Assembly (NCBI GenBank): GCA_026415195.1
Contig: JAOAHO010000005.1
Location: 1-51,710, forward strand
Source: Bacteroidia bacterium
GTDB taxonomy: Bacteria > Bacteroidota > Bacteroidia > B-17B0 > Aurantibacillaceae
Direction: 5' to 3'
Length of the DNA: 51,710 nucleotides
Part shown: positions 51,701 to 51,710 of the stretch, in pieces
How positions within the stretch are numbered: the first letter of the stretch is position 1
Layout of the letters: every line of letters starts with the position of its first letter
The notes under the pieces: model-generated
The model's input: the letters and a program-made list of their open reading frames with translations, nothing else
Told to the model about the DNA's origin: nothing
The model's database searches: none
Position numbers and translations under genes: made by a program

Positions 51701-51710
51701 TGGCACCGCT
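48705..51710 (-). CDS. Ig/PKD-repeat protein with T9SS type B C-terminus, N-terminus cut off by window edge
   Basis: The frame is open from the right edge (codon at 51710-51708) to the stop at 48705, 1001 residues. The Met at 51659 is internal to a repeat and not a start. About ten Ig-like repeats (CSGQNFTLLAGGALSYTW type; later ones of the SYTWSGPGGFSSN type) are interrupted by a SprB-like segment (about 50925-50690, GSSPFTYTWTNTLSQ). A PKD domain follows (about 49225-49015, WWFGDGNTANGQTPQNTY) and a CHU_C type B sorting domain ends the protein (ELVTPNDDGKNDIFEI, YNRWGNLVYSV, VGVYFYILKL). It is a T9SS-exported surface or gliding-related adhesin. The missing N-terminus may be the left-edge gene. 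Confidence 0.9.
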   Translation of the reverse strand, partial: SGANNYTWSTGHTGPSIVVSPPSNAVYTVVGSTQGCTASATKVVTVHPTPTINVSASATNICLGNSATLNASGGISYTWQPGNLTGPSIVISPTTSMVYTVTGSNTLSCTHSRTLQINTLNNPTVTVNSATICQGQSANLTANGAVSYSWNTNQTSQSINVSPASTTQYTVEGTGSNGCKSIAVSTVQVRPLPNVTVTSGTLCSGQNFTLLAGGALSYTWNNLVTGNIQIVSPTANTSYTLVGTGTNGCNNTTVANLQVFQPPQLSSTPSIFPSNCSSSTGSITNISISGSSPFTYTWTNTLSQTVSNSPNLVNQPAGTYNLFVKDNNGCISQFGPFNIVNPNAPPAPTVSVNANQLCAGQTILLSAAGSGSGLTYNWSGPGGFNSNLQNPSIPNAGTGNSGVYSVFTTSAGCSGPAGQVTVIVHPLPNPAASSSQSVYCQPQTIQLFVTSASSYTWSGPGGFSSNQQNPVINNASPSSSGLYQVVVSNSAGCTNTATLQITVNPQPTPVVSAGAGTVCEGSNLVLQSAGGNSYIWQGPNGYLSTLQNPTLAPVSMTNSGIYTLTATNAFNCQGAQTVQLTVFALPSVTITNSQPSVCIGGQLTLTGNSNPSSVSYTWSGPGNISSNQQTLNVSPFQNNNIGIYTLQVLSNQGCINQNTINVMSYPVPSLNLQVSTQTVCSGQPVSMSASGAINYTWTGPSGFQSTLTTVVFNQIQNSQSGTFTVTGQDINGCIGQQTLSLPVISTPTLSNIKGDTTCIGRNLILTASFSPVSSVNWFADPGLNQLLASNSNSFQPTLNANGTYTYYVQANNAGCSSSVFPVVAQFYQMLLLTSAQPTIGAAPLQVSFSSTISSGSSISWWFGDGNTANGQTPQNTYLQPGTYIATVTTSEANCVLQKTIEIQVRYELGIIPELVTPNDDGKNDIFEIKGLEFYPNNELEIYNRWGNLVYSVKGYNNDWDGRPNAQFKTGTGRLPVGVYFYILKLNDADNRVFKGFFRLEY
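49240..51710 (-). repeat. Tandem Ig-like repeat array of the right-edge gene
   Basis: Roughly ten coding repeats of 70-85 residues, recognisable by a C-x-G-x-x-x-x-L strand, a Y-x-W strand and a conserved G-C near the end of each unit. Two repeat subtypes occur: short units nearest the right edge, like those in the left-edge gene, and units with a WSGPGG loop towards the C-terminus. They are diverged at DNA level. Confidence 0.7.

Noticed and set aside
48761-51706. Several minus-strand alternative frames in the right-edge gene
   Set aside because: They arise because the repeat codons keep other frames open; only the frame with Ig, PKD and CHU_C domains makes sense.
1-51710. The window as a complete 51.7-kb plasmid or phage circle
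   Set aside because: The matching gene ends are suggestive, but essential chromosomal genes (asnS, glmS, ispD, ribE) are present and no replication, partition, mobilisation or virion gene is seen.
49240-51710. CRISPR-like array from regular spacing of repeats
   Set aside because: The repeats are about 210-250 bases, diverged and in frame with a coding sequence; they are protein-domain repeats.

Overview
The window is a gene-dense stretch of a Bacteroidota chromosome. Four things point there: type IX secretion (T9SS) C-terminal sorting domains of both the type A and type B kind; lipoproteins and outer-membrane proteins with short Bacteroidota-style signals; start codons with no visible Shine-Dalgarno sequence but often preceded by TAnnTTTG-like elements; and families typical of the phylum (HU-CCDC81/SPOR protein, GH3-like adenylating enzyme, GIN-domain adhesin, futalosine-pathway MqnC). 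I cannot name a genus. I see no tRNA, rRNA, CRISPR array, insertion sequence or phage gene. Once the edge-truncated genes are counted, no gene-free gap exceeds about 150 bases.

Layout. 1-3576 (-): the N-terminal 1192 residues of a large secreted repeat protein that runs off the left edge. 3.7-8.5 kb (+): an AT-rich TlpA-like lipoprotein, a T9SS cargo protein, mqnC and an OmpA-like protein. 8.5-13.9 kb (-): a TPR-SpoIIE phosphatase, asnS and a peptide-type substrate-binding lipoprotein. 14.0-19.9 kb: an unknown secreted protein, a DUF1571 protein with a LysM insert, an HU/SPOR envelope protein, a PKD/T9SS-B adhesin and aroE. 19.9-20.8 kb (-): STAS protein and fur. 20.9-27.1 kb (+): fbp, ispD, a PolX-like PHP protein, a GH3-like enzyme, an unknown exported protein and a Nudix hydrolase. 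27.0-33.0 kb (-): a close-packed run yraN, rluB, glmS, agmatinase-like, TlpA-like, ribE. 33.0-33.9 kb (+): a DUF4412-like protein and a small CxxC membrane protein. 34.0-36.8 kb (-): a cytochrome c/copper monooxygenase fusion, a DUF420/CtaM-like oxidase assembly protein and a catalytically truncated aldehyde dehydrogenase. 36.8-43.4 kb (-): a tetR-tolC-MFP-RND efflux operon. 43.5-47.9 kb (+): a pseudo-LytM protein, a PagL-like deacylase, a GIN-domain protein and a T9SS-A protein, ending in a strong terminator. 48.0-48.6 kb (-): a 2-Cys peroxiredoxin. 48.7-51.7 kb (-): the C-terminal 1001 residues of an Ig/PKD/T9SS-B repeat protein that enters from the right edge.

How the genes relate. Many encode the cell envelope: T9SS cargo, an efflux pump, OmpA and SPOR proteins, and lipid A modification. 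The TPR-SpoIIE phosphatase and the STAS protein are the two complementary halves of a partner-switching pathway. The 33.7-36 kb group looks like part of a respiratory oxidase/copper locus.

The most unusual observation is that the two edge-truncated repeat genes lie on the same strand and in matching codon phase. Joined end to end they would make one plausible 2193-residue T9SS protein. Other items worth a second look are a PolX with its polymerase active site erased, a heme c-copper monooxygenase fusion with all copper ligands present, an aldehyde dehydrogenase lacking its catalytic domain, and a very AT-rich TlpA gene between GC-richer neighbours.
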